Below, piece by piece: positions 43,151-52,763 of a DNA stretch of 64,000 bases. The position numbers and the translations under genes were made by a program. Every line of letters begins with the position of its first letter. Positions within the stretch are counted from its first letter, which is position 1. The stretch spans positions 7,298 to 71,297 of the forward strand of contig JANMAT010000055.1 in the NCBI GenBank assembly GCA_031359995.1. The letters run 5' to 3'. The stretch comes from JANMAT01 sp031359995. Lineage in GTDB: Bacteria > Actinomycetota > Acidimicrobiia > Acidimicrobiales > Ilumatobacteraceae. The notes beneath the pieces are model-generated. The model searched no databases, was not told the DNA's origin, and saw nothing but the letters and a program-made list of their open reading frames with translations.

Positions 43151-43522
43151 TCAGACGAGCTCGATGCGCGCCATGGGCGCGTTGTCGCCGTGGCGCGGGC
43201 CCAGCTTGAGGATGCGGGTGTAGCCGCCGTTGCGGGCGTCGAACCGGGGCGCGATGTCGTTGACCAGCTTGTGGGTCATCTCCCTGTCGCGCAGCACGGA
43301 CTGGATCAGGCGGATCTGGTGCAGGCGACGAGCAGCGTCGTCGGTCTGCGCCTTCTTGGCCTTGGTGATGAGCTTCTCGGCGATGGGCCGGAGGAACTTG
43401 GCCTTGGCCTCGGTGGTGACGATGGCCTCGGCGGCGAACAACGACGCCGCGAGGTTGGCCATCATGAGCGACTGGTGCGCCGCGGTCTTGCCGAAGCGGC
43501 GGGCCTTGCGCGGGGTGGGCAT
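43151..43522 (-). CDS. rplQ: 50S ribosomal protein L17
   Basis: A 123-residue L17. MPTPRKARRFGKTAAHQSLMMANLAASLF is the typical start and GDNAPMARIELV the typical end. It lies 18 bases after rpoA at the end of the alpha operon. Confidence 0.98.
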   Translation of the reverse strand: MPTPRKARRFGKTAAHQSLMMANLAASLFAAEAIVTTEAKAKFLRPIAEKLITKAKKAQTDDAARRLHQIRLIQSVLRDREMTHKLVNDIAPRFDARNGGYTRILKLGPRHGDNAPMARIELV

Positions 43523-43540
43523 GGCGGTGGGGCTCCTACG

Positions 43541-44473
43541 TCATCCGCGCAGCGTCAGGCCGCGCTCATCGAGCTTCATCTTCACCTCGTCGAGCGACTT
43601 CTGCCCGAAGTTGGTGATGTTCAGCAGGTCTTCCTCGGTCTTCTGCAGCAGCTCGCCCACCGTGTTGATCTGGGCCCGCTTGAGGCAGTTGCGGGGACGC
43701 TCGGACAGGTCGAGGTCCTCGATCGGGAGGTCGAGATCGGGGGAGCCGCCGGCGACGCCGACGATCTCACCGAGCTCGAGGCCCTGGGGGTTCTCGCTCA
43801 TGTTGGCGACGAGGTCGACCAGCGAGCGCAGGGTCGCACCGGCCGAGGCCAGCGCCTCCTTGGCGGTGATCGAACCGTCGGTCTCGATGTCGAGGATGAG
43901 GCGGTCGTAGTTGGTGGACTGCTCGACACGGGTCGGCTCCACCGTGAACATCACGCGGCGCACCGGCGAGAAGATCGCATCGATCGGGACGATGCCGATC
44001 GTCTTCGACTGGCTTTCGCGGTCGGCCGACATGTAGCCCCGGCCGCGCTCGACGGTGAGGTCGATGGCGAGCCGGCCCTTGGCGTTGAGCGTCGCGATGT
44101 GGAGCTCCTTGTTCAGGACCTCGACCTCGGACGGGACCTTGATGTCGCCCGCGGTGACCTCGGCCGGGCCGCGGGCGTCGAGACGCACGATGACCGGCTC
44201 GTCGGACACCGACGTGAGCACGATGTCCTTCAGGTTGAGGATGATGTCGGTGACGTCTTCGGTGACACCGACGATGGTGTCGAACTCGTGGAGCGCGTCA
44301 TCGAACCGGACGGTCGTGATAGCCGCACCGGGGATGGACGACAAGAGCGTTCGCCGCAGTGAGTTGCCGATCGTGTGGCCGAAACCGGGCTCGAGCGGCC
44401 CGATGGCGAAGCGCTGCCGATTGCCCTCGGGCTCTCCGACGGCCTCCACGGTGGGACGCTGAATGACCAGCAT
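43541..44473 (-). CDS. rpoA: DNA-directed RNA polymerase subunit alpha
   Basis: A 310-residue RpoA. The N-terminal dimerisation domain has FGHTIGNSLRRTLLSSIPGAAI. The C-terminal domain (about 245-310) has the helix-hairpin-helix LKRAQINTVGELLQKTEEDLLNITNFGQKSLDEVK, which contacts UP elements and activators. The ATG at 44473 gives MLVIQRPTVE, the normal actinobacterial start. It follows rpsD by 23 bases. Confidence 0.98.
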   Translation of the reverse strand: MLVIQRPTVEAVGEPEGNRQRFAIGPLEPGFGHTIGNSLRRTLLSSIPGAAITTVRFDDALHEFDTIVGVTEDVTDIILNLKDIVLTSVSDEPVIVRLDARGPAEVTAGDIKVPSEVEVLNKELHIATLNAKGRLAIDLTVERGRGYMSADRESQSKTIGIVPIDAIFSPVRRVMFTVEPTRVEQSTNYDRLILDIETDGSITAKEALASAGATLRSLVDLVANMSENPQGLELGEIVGVAGGSPDLDLPIEDLDLSERPRNCLKRAQINTVGELLQKTEEDLLNITNFGQKSLDEVKMKLDERGLTLRG

Positions 44474-44496
44474 GGGGGACCCCTTCGTTTCCGGAC

Positions 44497-45123
44497 TTAC
44501 TTGGAGTACAGCTCGACGATGAGCTGCTCGCGGACAGGGACGTCGATCTGGGCGCGCTGGGGCAGGTCGCGAACGGTGACCTTGTTGCCGTTCTCGCCGC
44601 CTTCGAGCCACGCCACGAGTTGACGGTCGAGCGTGTCGATGTTCGACCGCACGGCGATCATGGAGGTGGCCTTGACGCTGAGAGCGACGACGTCGTTCTT
44701 GCGCACCTGGTAGCTCGGGATGGTGACGCGCTTGCCGTTCACGGTGACGTGACCGTGGCGCACCAGCTGGCGGGCCTGAGCCCGGCTGGCGCCCCATCCG
44801 GCGCGGTAGGCGACGTTGTCGAGGCGGGTCTCGAGCAGCTGCAGGAGGTTCTCGCCGGTGACGCCGGAGCGGCGGACCGCTTCGGCGTAGACCTTGCGGA
44901 ACTGCTTCTCCATGATGCCGTAGATGCGGCGGGCCTTCTGCTTCTCACGCAGCTGCGTGAGGTACTCGGAACCCTGGCTACGACGGGAGCGACCGTGATC
45001 GCCCGGCGGGTAGGGACGGCGCTCGATGGGGCACTTCGGCGTGTCGCACTTGGTTCCCTTGAGGAACAGCTTCATGCGCTCACGGCGGCAGAGCTTGCAG
45101 ACGGGTCCGGTGTAACGGGCCAT
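44497..45123 (-). CDS. rpsD: 30S ribosomal protein S4
   Basis: A 208-residue S4. The N-terminus is the zinc-binding form: CKLC, then TKCDTPKCP supply four Cys. The S4 RNA-binding domain (about 95-160) holds YRAGWGASRAQARQLVRHGHVTVNGKRVTIPSYQV. It nucleates small-subunit assembly. It lies 3 bases after rpsK. Confidence 0.98.
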   Translation of the reverse strand: MARYTGPVCKLCRRERMKLFLKGTKCDTPKCPIERRPYPPGDHGRSRRSQGSEYLTQLREKQKARRIYGIMEKQFRKVYAEAVRRSGVTGENLLQLLETRLDNVAYRAGWGASRAQARQLVRHGHVTVNGKRVTIPSYQVRKNDVVALSVKATSMIAVRSNIDTLDRQLVAWLEGGENGNKVTVRDLPQRAQIDVPVREQLIVELYSK

Positions 45124-45126
45124 GAC

Positions 45127-45525
45127 TCAGATCCTCGGACGCTTGGGGAGGCGGCAGCCGTTGTGGGGCACCGGGGTCACGTCCTTCACGCCGGCGACTT
45201 CGATGCCGACGTTCTGGATGGAGCGGATGGCGGTCTCACGGCCGGAGCCGGGACCCTTCACCTGCACCTCGACACGGCGAAGGCCGTGCTCCATGGCGGC
45301 GCGGGCTGCCTTTTCGGCCGCCATCTGCGCCGCGAACGGCGTCGACTTGCGCGAGCCCTTGAAGCCCGACGATCCGGCCGAGGCCCACGAGATCACGTTC
45401 CCATCCGCGTCCGTGATGGACACGATGGTGTTGTTGAACGAGCTCTTGATGTGCACGACGCCAAAGGTGACGTTCTTGCGTTCCTTCTTCCGGGGACGAC
45501 GTCCACCGGGCTTGGGCTTGGCCAC
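45127..45525 (-). CDS. rpsK: 30S ribosomal protein S11
   Basis: A 132-residue S11. NVTFGVVHIKSSFNNTIVSITDADGNVISWASAG and the tail VTPVPHNGCRLPKRPRI are diagnostic. It starts 3 bases after the rpsM stop and forms part of the 30S platform. Confidence 0.98.
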   Translation of the reverse strand: MAKPKPGGRRPRKKERKNVTFGVVHIKSSFNNTIVSITDADGNVISWASAGSSGFKGSRKSTPFAAQMAAEKAARAAMEHGLRRVEVQVKGPGSGRETAIRSIQNVGIEVAGVKDVTPVPHNGCRLPKRPRI

Positions 45526-45528
45526 GTC

Positions 45529-45909
45529 TTACTTCCTCACTGCCTTCTTCTTGCCGGCAACGGTCTTCTTCGGACCCTTCCGGGTACGAGCATTGGTGTG
45601 GGTGCGCTGGCCGCGCACGGGCAGGCCCTTGCGGTGCCGGATGCCCTGGTAGCAGCCGATCTCGATCTTGCGCTTGATGTCCTGGGCGACGTTGCGGCGC
45701 AGGTCACCCTCGACCTCGAGGTGGGCATCGACCCACTTGCGCATGCGGTCGACCTCCTCTTCGGTGAGGTCACGTACACGCGTGTTGGGATCGAGGCCGG
45801 TCTCGGCGCAGATCTTCTGGGCCGTCGTGCGACCGATCCCGAAGATGTACGTGAGCGAGATCTCCAGCCGCTTCTCGCGGGGGATGTCGACGCCGGAAAT
45901 GCGGGCCAT
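45529..45909 (-). CDS. rpsM: 30S ribosomal protein S13
   Basis: A 126-residue S13. MARISGVDIPREKRLEISLTYIFGIGRTTA starts the protein, and GLPVRGQRTHTNARTRKG followed by a Lys-rich tail ends it. It contacts the 50S subunit and the P-site tRNA. ATG 45909 is the conserved start; longer frames upstream are artefacts. Confidence 0.98.
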   Translation of the reverse strand: MARISGVDIPREKRLEISLTYIFGIGRTTAQKICAETGLDPNTRVRDLTEEEVDRMRKWVDAHLEVEGDLRRNVAQDIKRKIEIGCYQGIRHRKGLPVRGQRTHTNARTRKGPKKTVAGKKKAVRK

Positions 45910-45926
45910 GTGCCTGTTGTTCCCTC

Positions 45927-46040
45927 TCAGCCTTGCCGCTGCTTGTGGCGCGGGTTCTCGCAGATGACCATCACGCGCCCATGACGGCGGATCACCTTGC
46001 ACTTCTCACAGATCGCTTTGACGCTGGGGCGGACCTTCAT
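45927..46040 (-). CDS. rpmJ: 50S ribosomal protein L36
   Basis: A 37-residue L36, MKVRPSVKAICEKCKVIRRH and so on to the RQG end. It is the zinc-ribbon type (C+), with Cys in CEKC, a third Cys in VICENP and a nearby His. It lies between infA and rpsM, the normal order. Confidence 0.97.
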   Translation of the reverse strand: MKVRPSVKAICEKCKVIRRHGRVMVICENPRHKQRQG

Positions 46041-46055
46041 CGGTGCAGCCTTTGG

Positions 46056-46280
46056 TTACTTGTACCGGTAGGTGATGCGGCCACGGCTCAGGTCGTAGGG
46101 CGTGAGCTCAACTTGGACGCGGTCACCAGGCAGGATGCGGATGTAGTGCATGCGCATCTTTCCTGAGATGTGGGCCAGAACCTTGTGGCCGTTCTCGAGC
46201 TCGACCCGGAACATGGCGTTCGGGAGCGGTTCGGTCACCGTGCCTTCCAGCACGATCGCGTCTTCCTTGGGCTTGGCCAA
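46056..46280 (-). CDS. infA: Translation initiation factor IF-1
   Basis: A 74-residue IF-1 of S1/OB fold: AIVLEGTVTEPLPNAMFRVELENGHKVLAHISGKMRMHYIRILPGDRVQVELTPYDLSRGRITYRYK-type sequence along its full length. It binds the 30S A site at initiation. It is preceded by a 204-base gap, so it may begin a transcript of its own that continues into rpmJ-rpsM-rpsK-rpsD-rpoA-rplQ. Confidence 0.98.
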   Translation of the reverse strand: MAKPKEDAIVLEGTVTEPLPNAMFRVELENGHKVLAHISGKMRMHYIRILPGDRVQVELTPYDLSRGRITYRYK

Positions 46281-46484
46281 ACGACTCTCCTCGAGGCGGC
46301 GTACGACATGGCCCGAATGCGCGCGAAGCGCTTCCAGGGCCGAGTTGCCATGCTATCGGGGTCGCGGCGCGACGCCAAGTTCCAGCACGCGCCGGTGCCG
46401 GCGAACCGTACGATAGTGCCGTCGGTCCGACCCGGGTGCGGATCCCGCGTACACGGAACCCTGCTCCGACCCCGAGCGCCCCGC
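46281..46484 (-). promoter_or_regulatory. Intergenic region likely holding the infA promoter
   Basis: A 204-base gap inside the otherwise compact superoperon, between map and infA. On the minus strand a TATCGT hexamer near 46406-46411 could be a -10 box. I see no convincing -35, hairpin or small gene. Confidence 0.35.
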
Positions 46485-47246
46485 CTAGATGGTCAGGATC
46501 TCGGGGCCGTCGGGGCCCACGGCCACCGTGTGCTCGGTGTGGGCGGCCCAGCCGGCGTCGTCGGTCAGCACGGCCCAGCCGTCGGCCGCCACATCGGTGT
46601 CCTCGTCGCCGGCCACCAGCATCGGCTCGATGGCCAGCACGTTGCCCGCCTTCAGCCGGGCCCCCTTGCCGGCCCGCCCGTAGTTGGGGACGTCGGGATC
46701 CTCGTGCATGGCCCGGCCGATGCCGTGACCGCAGTAGTCGCGCACCACACCGAACCCGTGCCGGCGCGCCACCGTCTCCACTGCGTGGCCCACGTCACCC
46801 AGGCGGCCGCCCGGCACCATGGCGGCCACGGCGGCGGCCAGCGCCTCGTCGGCCGCGTCGATGAGGGCAGCGGCCACCGGGTCGAGGGCGCCGACGCCCA
46901 TCGAGAACGCGGCGTCGCCGTGCCAGCCCTCGACGATGGCGCCACAGTCGATCGAGAGCAGGTCGCCCTCGGCGAGCGGCCGGTCGTCGGGGATCCCGTG
47001 GATCACGCACGAGTTCACGCTGGCGCAGATGACCGCCGGGAACCCGTGGTAGCCGAAGAAGTTCGACCTGGCCCCACGACGCTCGAGCACGTCGCGCGCG
47101 ATCCGGTCGAGGTGGGCGGTGGTGACCCCGGGGCGCACGGCGGCGCGGATCACCTCGTGCATCTCAGCCACCACGCGCCCGGCGCGACGCATGAGCGCCA
47201 GCTCCTGCTCGCTGCGCACCGGGATGCCCACGACCCGACCGATCAC
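46485..47246 (-). CDS. map: Methionine aminopeptidase, type I
   Basis: A 253-residue metalloprotease that removes the initiator Met. The metal ligands are Asp in SIDCGAIVEGWHGDAAFS (two Asp), His in GHGIGRAMHEDP, and two Glu in LAIEPML and TEHTVAV. The GTG start at 47246 overlaps the adk stop as GTGA. It lacks the N-terminal zinc-finger extension seen in some actinobacterial second copies. Confidence 0.96.
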   Translation of the reverse strand: MIGRVVGIPVRSEQELALMRRAGRVVAEMHEVIRAAVRPGVTTAHLDRIARDVLERRGARSNFFGYHGFPAVICASVNSCVIHGIPDDRPLAEGDLLSIDCGAIVEGWHGDAAFSMGVGALDPVAAALIDAADEALAAAVAAMVPGGRLGDVGHAVETVARRHGFGVVRDYCGHGIGRAMHEDPDVPNYGRAGKGARLKAGNVLAIEPMLVAGDEDTDVAADGWAVLTDDAGWAAHTEHTVAVGPDGPEILTI

Positions 47247-47914
47247 ACGCTGTGGCGCTTGCGCCAGCGTTCGATGGTGTCGATGACGCGCCGGAACACG
47301 TCGTCGGGGTGCCCCACCCCGTTCACGACCGCCATCTGGTTCAGATCAGAGTAGTAGTCGATGAGCGGCGCCGTCTGGGTCTCGTACAGGTCGAGCCGGT
47401 GATTGATCGCCTCGGGGGTGTCGTCGTCGCGCTGCACGACGTCACCGCCACAGTTGTCACAGGTCCACGGCGGGCGTTCCATGCCGGTGGCCACGTAGTT
47501 GGTCGAGCACACGTTGCAGACCCGCCGGCGCGACAGGCGGTCGAGCACGAGCTCGCGGGGCACGTCGAGGTCGATGACGACGTCGATGGCGGAGACATCT
47601 TCGAGCTCGCCGAGCGCCTTGGCCTGGGGCACGGTGCGGGGGAACCCGTCGAGCAGGTAGCCCCGGGTGGACGCGTCGCGCCGGGTGAGCCGCTCGGCGA
47701 CGATGCCGATCATGATCTCATCGCTCACCAGACTGCCGGCGTCCATGATGGCCTTGGCCTGCCTGCCCATCTCGGTGCCCTCGCGGACCGCGGCCCGCAG
47801 GATGTCACCGGTCGACACGTGGGGCACGACGTAGTGCCGCGACAACCTGATGCACTGGGTGCCCTTCCCCGCGCCCTGGCGACCCAGGATGATCAGTCGC
47901 GCGCCGGGGATCAT
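47243..47914 (-). CDS. adk: Adenylate kinase
   Basis: A 223-residue adenylate kinase that interconverts AMP, ADP and ATP. The P-loop reads GRQGAGKGT at 11-19; the more common form is GPPGAGKGT. The LID domain is of the long zinc type, with CNVC and CDNC Cys pairs. LLDGFPRTVPQA is the AMP-binding block. It lies between secY and map, the standard order. Confidence 0.97.
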   Translation of the reverse strand: MIPGARLIILGRQGAGKGTQCIRLSRHYVVPHVSTGDILRAAVREGTEMGRQAKAIMDAGSLVSDEIMIGIVAERLTRRDASTRGYLLDGFPRTVPQAKALGELEDVSAIDVVIDLDVPRELVLDRLSRRRVCNVCSTNYVATGMERPPWTCDNCGGDVVQRDDDTPEAINHRLDLYETQTAPLIDYYSDLNQMAVVNGVGHPDDVFRRVIDTIERWRKRHSV

Positions 47915-47954
47915 GGTGCGCCTTTGTAGCCGATGGACACCCGGGGCCCAAGCC

Positions 47955-49277
47955 TCAGTTCAAGAACCCCTCGTAGTTGCGCAGCATCAGCTGGCTGTTG
48001 ATCTGCTTCATGGTCTCCAGCGCCACGCCCACGGCGATGAGCACGGTGGTGCCGCCGAGCGGGAACTGCCGGATGCCGAAGAAGGCGAGGAGGATCGAGG
48101 GCAGCAACGCGATGGACGCGATGAACAGGGCGCCGGGGAGCGTGATGCGGTTCAGGATCTTGGCCAGGTGGCGCTCGGTCTGGGGGCCGGGCCGGATGCC
48201 CGGGATGTACCCACCCTGCTTGCGGATCTGGTCGGCCTGCTTCACGGGGTCGAACGCGATGGCGTTGTAGAAGTAGGCGAAGCCGATGATCATCAAGCCG
48301 TACAGGATCAGGTGGAACCAGTCGGACTGGTTCGTCACGTGGTTGGTCACGAACTTCGTGAGCCAACCCCGCCAGCCCGAGGTCGAGTTGCCCAGGATGT
48401 TCGTGAAGAGCACCGGGAGCAGCAGCACCGACGAGGCGAAGATGATCGGGATGACGCCGGCCTGGTTCACCTTCAACGGGATGTAGGTGCTCTGGCCGCC
48501 GTACAGCCGCCGGCCCCGCACCTGCTTGGAGAACTGGACGGGAATTCTCCGTTGACCGTTCTCCATGTAGACGACGGACACCACGATGGCGATCGACAGC
48601 GCCACCAGCAGCACGAAGGGCACGAAGCGCCGGGTCTTCAAGATGTTGGCGTAGTCGAAAGGCAGGTGGGAGACCACGGACGCGAAGATCAGCATGGACA
48701 TGCCGTTGCCGATGCCGCGCTGCGTGGTCAGCTCCCCCATCCACATGATGAGCACGGTGCCGCACACCAGGGTGCCGATCACCAGCATCACGCGGTTCAA
48801 CGGGAAGCCGGGCAGCAGCACCACGTTGGGCGCGTTGCGACCGCCCAGCAAGGTCGCGCCGTTGCCCCGACCGAAGAGGAAGGTGAGGCCGGTGGCCTGC
48901 AGCAACGCGATGCCGATGGTCAGGTAGCGCGTCCACTGGGTGATCTTGCGCTGACCGACCGCGCCCTCTTCCTGCCACTGCTCCAGCTTCGGGATCACCA
49001 CACCCAGGATCTGGATGATGATCGAGGCCGTGATGTACGGCATGATCCCGAGCGACAGGATCGAGAAGCTCGACAAGGCGCCACCCGAGAACAGGTTGAG
49101 GTACCCGAGGGTGCCGCCCTGATCGGCCTGCTGTTGCAGCTGCTTCACCGCCTGGAAGTCGATGCCGGGCACAGGGATGTGGGCCCCGACGCGGTAGAGC
49201 GCCACCATCAACAAGGTGAAGAGGATCTTGCCCCTGAGGTCGGAGATCTTGAAGATGTTCAGCACGCTCGAGCGCAT
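47955..49277 (-). CDS. secY: Protein translocase subunit SecY
   Basis: A 440-residue SecY, the pore of the general secretion channel, with ten membrane helices. FSGGALSSFSILSLGIMPYITASIIIQIL in helix 2 and the GIRPGPQTERHLAKILNRITLPGA region are diagnostic. It follows rplO by 28 bases. The start MRSSVLNIFKISDLRGKILFT is normal. Confidence 0.98.
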   Translation of the reverse strand: MRSSVLNIFKISDLRGKILFTLLMVALYRVGAHIPVPGIDFQAVKQLQQQADQGGTLGYLNLFSGGALSSFSILSLGIMPYITASIIIQILGVVIPKLEQWQEEGAVGQRKITQWTRYLTIGIALLQATGLTFLFGRGNGATLLGGRNAPNVVLLPGFPLNRVMLVIGTLVCGTVLIMWMGELTTQRGIGNGMSMLIFASVVSHLPFDYANILKTRRFVPFVLLVALSIAIVVSVVYMENGQRRIPVQFSKQVRGRRLYGGQSTYIPLKVNQAGVIPIIFASSVLLLPVLFTNILGNSTSGWRGWLTKFVTNHVTNQSDWFHLILYGLMIIGFAYFYNAIAFDPVKQADQIRKQGGYIPGIRPGPQTERHLAKILNRITLPGALFIASIALLPSILLAFFGIRQFPLGGTTVLIAVGVALETMKQINSQLMLRNYEGFLN

Positions 49278-49305
49278 GCCAACTCCCAGTTGGTTCGACG
49301 GTGGA

Positions 49306-49791
49306 TCAGCGGTTGGTGAACTGGTTGCCCTTGGCCGCGGGCCGAACCTTGTACGGCAGCGGGATCATCTCCACGCTACCCCCGGCAGCCTCGATGGCGA
49401 CGACGGCCGACTTGGAGAAGCCGTGCGCCGACACCTTCACCGCACGGCTGATCTCGCCGCGGCCGAGGACCTTGATGAGCGCACCCTTGTGGGCCAGGCC
49501 GTGGGTGGCCAGCGTGCCCGGAGTGACCTCGGCCTCTTCGAGCTCGGCGAGCACGTCGAGGTTGATGGCCTGGTACTCGATGCGGAAGGGGTTCGTGAAG
49601 CCCTTCAACTTCGGCACGCGCTGCTTGAGGCCGGTCTGGCCGCCTTCGAAGCCGCGAGCGACGGTGTTACGGGCGTACTGGCCCTTGGTGCCACGGCCGG
49701 CGGTCTTGCCGCCCTTGCCACCGGTGCCACGGCCGACGCGCTTGGGCTTCTTGGTCGACCCGGGGGCGGGCCTGAGGTCATCGACGCGCAT
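49306..49791 (-). CDS. rplO: 50S ribosomal protein L15
   Basis: A 161-residue L15. The Gly/Lys-rich N-terminal half, KRVGRGTGGKGGKTAGRGTKGQYAR, binds rRNA, and a globular C-terminal half follows. It starts one base after rpmD. Confidence 0.98.
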   Translation of the reverse strand: MRVDDLRPAPGSTKKPKRVGRGTGGKGGKTAGRGTKGQYARNTVARGFEGGQTGLKQRVPKLKGFTNPFRIEYQAINLDVLAELEEAEVTPGTLATHGLAHKGALIKVLGRGEISRAVKVSAHGFSKSAVVAIEAAGGSVEMIPLPYKVRPAAKGNQFTNR

Positions 49792-49792
49792 G

Positions 49793-49986
49793 TCAGTTCT
49801 CCGTGTCTTCCACGACCTCGACCTTGATCAGGTGAGGCACGCGGGCGATCATGCCCCGGATCTCGGGGCGGTCAGGCAGGGTGTTCGTCTGACCGATGCG
49901 GCCGAGGCCGAGCGCACGCAACGTGCCCACGGTCTTCGGCTTGGCGCCGATCTTCGACCTCAGCTGGGTCACCTTGAGCGAGCTCA

Positions 49987-49987
<1 letters not shown>
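49793..49987 (-). CDS. rpmD: 50S ribosomal protein L30
   Basis: A 64-residue L30. KVTQLRSKIGAKPKTVGTLRALGLGRIGQTNTLPD and IRGMIARVPHLIKVE match the family throughout. It overlaps the rpsE stop by one base (TGATG). Confidence 0.97.
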
Positions 49988-50546
<559 letters not shown>

Positions 50547-50547
<1 letters not shown>

Positions 50548-50912
50548 CAGAACTCCAGTCCGGCGTCGCGGGCAGCCTGGGCCGCCGCCGCCACTCGTCC
50601 GTGGTACAGGAAGCCACCGCGGTCGAACACGACCTTGGCGACGCCGGCGGCCTGGGCCCGCTCGGCCACCAGGGTACCGACCTTCTTGGCCGCGTCGATG
50701 TTGCCCGTGGCACCACCGCGCAGCGCCGCCTCATGGGTGGAGGCGGCGGCCAGCGTGCGGCCCTGGGTGTCGTCGATCACCTGGAGCACCAGGTGGTTGT
50801 TCGACCGGAAGACGGCCAGGCGCGGGCGCGCCGGCGTGCCGGTGACGAGCTTGCGCACACGGTGGTGGCGGCGCTGCCGAAGCTCACGGCGAACCTTGGA
50901 GACATCAGGCAT
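50547..50912 (-). CDS. rplR: 50S ribosomal protein L18
   Basis: A 121-residue L18, which binds 5S rRNA. RRHHRVRKLVTGTPARPRLAVFRSNNHLVLQVIDD and the end VVFDRGGFLYHGRVAAAAQAARDAGLEF are standard. It lies 6 bases after rplF. Confidence 0.98.
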
Positions 50913-50918
50913 GCAGGA

Positions 50919-51461
50919 TCACTTCTTCCCGGTCTTGCCGGCCTTGCGAAGGATCTTCTCGCCGGCGTACTTCACGCCCTTGCCCTTGTAGGGCTCGGGC
51001 TTGCGGATCGAACGGATGTTGGCGGCGACCTGGCCGACCGACTCCTTGTCGATGCCCCGGACCACGATGCGCGTGGGCAGGGGGACCTCGAAGGTGATGC
51101 CGTCGGGGGCTTCGTAGACGACGGGGTGCGAGTAACCGAGGGCGAGCTTCAACGCGCTCGGGCCCTGGGCCTCGGCGCGGTAGCCGACGCCCACGATCTC
51201 GAGCTCCTTGACGAAGCCGTTGGTCACGCCCACGACCATGTTGCTGACGAGGGTGCGGGTGAGGCCGTGGAGCGCCCGATTCTGGCGCTCGTCGTTGGGC
51301 CGCTCGACGAGCAGCGTGTCACCGTCCTGGCGGACGGTGATCGCGCCCGGCAGGTCACGGCTGAGCGTGCCCTTGGGGCCCTTCACGGTGACGGTGCCCG
51401 ACGCGACGCTGACGTCGACGCCCGAGGGCACGGGGATGGGGGATCGTCCGATGCGGGACAT
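50919..51461 (-). CDS. rplF: 50S ribosomal protein L6
   Basis: A 180-residue L6 with two related RNA-binding domains. MSRIGRSPIPVPSGVDVSV is at the start, and KPEPYKGKGVKYAGEKILRKAGKTGKK at the end is the L6 signature. It lies close to the factor-binding site of the ribosome. Confidence 0.98.
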   Translation of the reverse strand: MSRIGRSPIPVPSGVDVSVASGTVTVKGPKGTLSRDLPGAITVRQDGDTLLVERPNDERQNRALHGLTRTLVSNMVVGVTNGFVKELEIVGVGYRAEAQGPSALKLALGYSHPVVYEAPDGITFEVPLPTRIVVRGIDKESVGQVAANIRSIRKPEPYKGKGVKYAGEKILRKAGKTGKK

Positions 51462-51474
51462 GGCTAGTTCCTCC

Positions 51475-51879
51475 TCACCACACGTGGCAGAGGACCTCGC
51501 CGCCGACGTTGCGCTTGCGCGCCTCGCGGTCGGTCATGAGGCCGAGGCTGGTGGACAGGACGGCGACACCGAGGCCGCCGAGGACGCGCGGAACGGAGTC
51601 GGCACGGACGTACTGGCGCAGGCCGGGCTTCGACACCCGGCGCAGGCCGGTGATCGTGCGCACCCGGTCAGGCGTGTACTTCATGTGGACGACGAGCAGC
51701 TTCGAATGGCCCTCGGGGTGATCGCTCACCTCGTAGCCCTCGATGTAGCCCTCGCGCTTGAGGATGGTGGCCAGGGCCACCTTCTGCTTGCTCGACGGCA
51801 TCTTCACGTCGTCGTGCATGGCGGTGTTGGCGTTGCGGATGCGGGTCAGCATGTCCGCGATGGGATCAGTCATCGACAT
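51475..51879 (-). CDS. rpsH: 30S ribosomal protein S8
   Basis: A 134-residue S8. MSMTDPIADMLTRIRNANTAMHDDVKMPSSK matches the actinobacterial N-terminus and supports ATG 51879 over 51873. GVAVLSTSLGLMTDREARKRNVGGEVLCHVW is the typical C-terminus. It is a central-domain 16S rRNA binder. Confidence 0.98.
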   Translation of the reverse strand: MSMTDPIADMLTRIRNANTAMHDDVKMPSSKQKVALATILKREGYIEGYEVSDHPEGHSKLLVVHMKYTPDRVRTITGLRRVSKPGLRQYVRADSVPRVLGGLGVAVLSTSLGLMTDREARKRNVGGEVLCHVW

Positions 51880-51894
51880 GGTCGGCTCGCCTCC

Positions 51895-52080
51895 TCACCA
51901 GCTCGCCTTGGTGACACCAGGGACCTCGCCGGCGTGCACCATCTCACGGAGACAGATGCGGCAGAGGCTGAACTTCCGGAAAACTGCGCGCGGCCGGCCA
52001 CAGCGCTTGCAGCGCGTGTAGGCGCGCACCTTGTACTTGGGCTTGGCCTGCTGCTTGTTGATGAGTGCCTTCTTGGCCAT
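51895..52080 (-). CDS. rpsZ: 30S ribosomal protein S14, zinc-binding type Z
   Basis: A 61-residue short S14. CKRCGRPRAVFRKFSLCRIC gives the four-Cys zinc ribbon of the type Z form. It sits between rplE and rpsH, where this form is normally found. Confidence 0.97.
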   Translation of the reverse strand: MAKKALINKQQAKPKYKVRAYTRCKRCGRPRAVFRKFSLCRICLREMVHAGEVPGVTKASW

Positions 52081-52091
52081 CGTTCAGCCCT

Positions 52092-52763
52092 TCACTTCTT
52101 CTTGCCGGCGCTCTGGGCGGCCTGCGGCTTGGCGGACTTGCCGCCGCGGACCGGGCCGCGACGACGAGGAACCTTCTTGGGAGGGGGACCGGCGTCGGCG
52201 CCCCGCTTGAACGGGAAGCCGTAGGCGTCGAGCAGTGCCTTGCCGTGGGCGTCGGTGATCGCGGTGGTCACGAACGTGATGTCCATGCCCCGAGCCACGT
52301 CGACCTTGTCGTAGTCGATCTCGGGAAAGATCAGTTGCTCGGACACGCCGAACGTGTAGTTGCCCCGACCGTCCCAGCTGTGGGGGTTCAGGCCGCGGAA
52401 GTCACGCATGCGGGGAATGGCGACGGCCAGCAGGCGGTCGAAGAACTCCCACATGCGGTCACCCCGGAGCGTGACCTTGGCACCGATGGCCTGGCCTTCG
52501 CGCAGCTTGAAGGCGGCGATGGACTTGCCCGCCTTGGTGACGAGCGGCTTCTGGCCGGTGATGAGGGTGAGATCGGCGACGGCGGCCTCGAGCAGCGACG
52601 GCTGCTGCGAGGCACGACCCACGCCCATGTTCACCACGATCTTGGTGAACCGCGGAACCTGCATGACGTTCTGCAGGCCCAGTTCGGCCATGAGGCGGTC
52701 ACGCACCTCCTGCTCGTACTTCACCTTGAGGCGAGGCGCCTCGCGAACGGGGGTGTCGGTCAC
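52092..52763 (-). CDS. rplE: 50S ribosomal protein L5 with basic C-terminal extension
   Basis: A 223-residue L5, which binds 5S rRNA. RGMDITFVTTAITDAHGKALLDAYGFPFKRG is the normal end of the family. About 31 extra residues then follow, rich in Pro, Lys, Arg and Gly (PPPKKVPRRRGPVRGGKS...). Such tails probably bind rRNA. The GTG start overlaps the rplX stop as GTGA. Confidence 0.97.
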   Translation of the reverse strand: MTDTPVREAPRLKVKYEQEVRDRLMAELGLQNVMQVPRFTKIVVNMGVGRASQQPSLLEAAVADLTLITGQKPLVTKAGKSIAAFKLREGQAIGAKVTLRGDRMWEFFDRLLAVAIPRMRDFRGLNPHSWDGRGNYTFGVSEQLIFPEIDYDKVDVARGMDITFVTTAITDAHGKALLDAYGFPFKRGADAGPPPKKVPRRRGPVRGGKSAKPQAAQSAGKKK

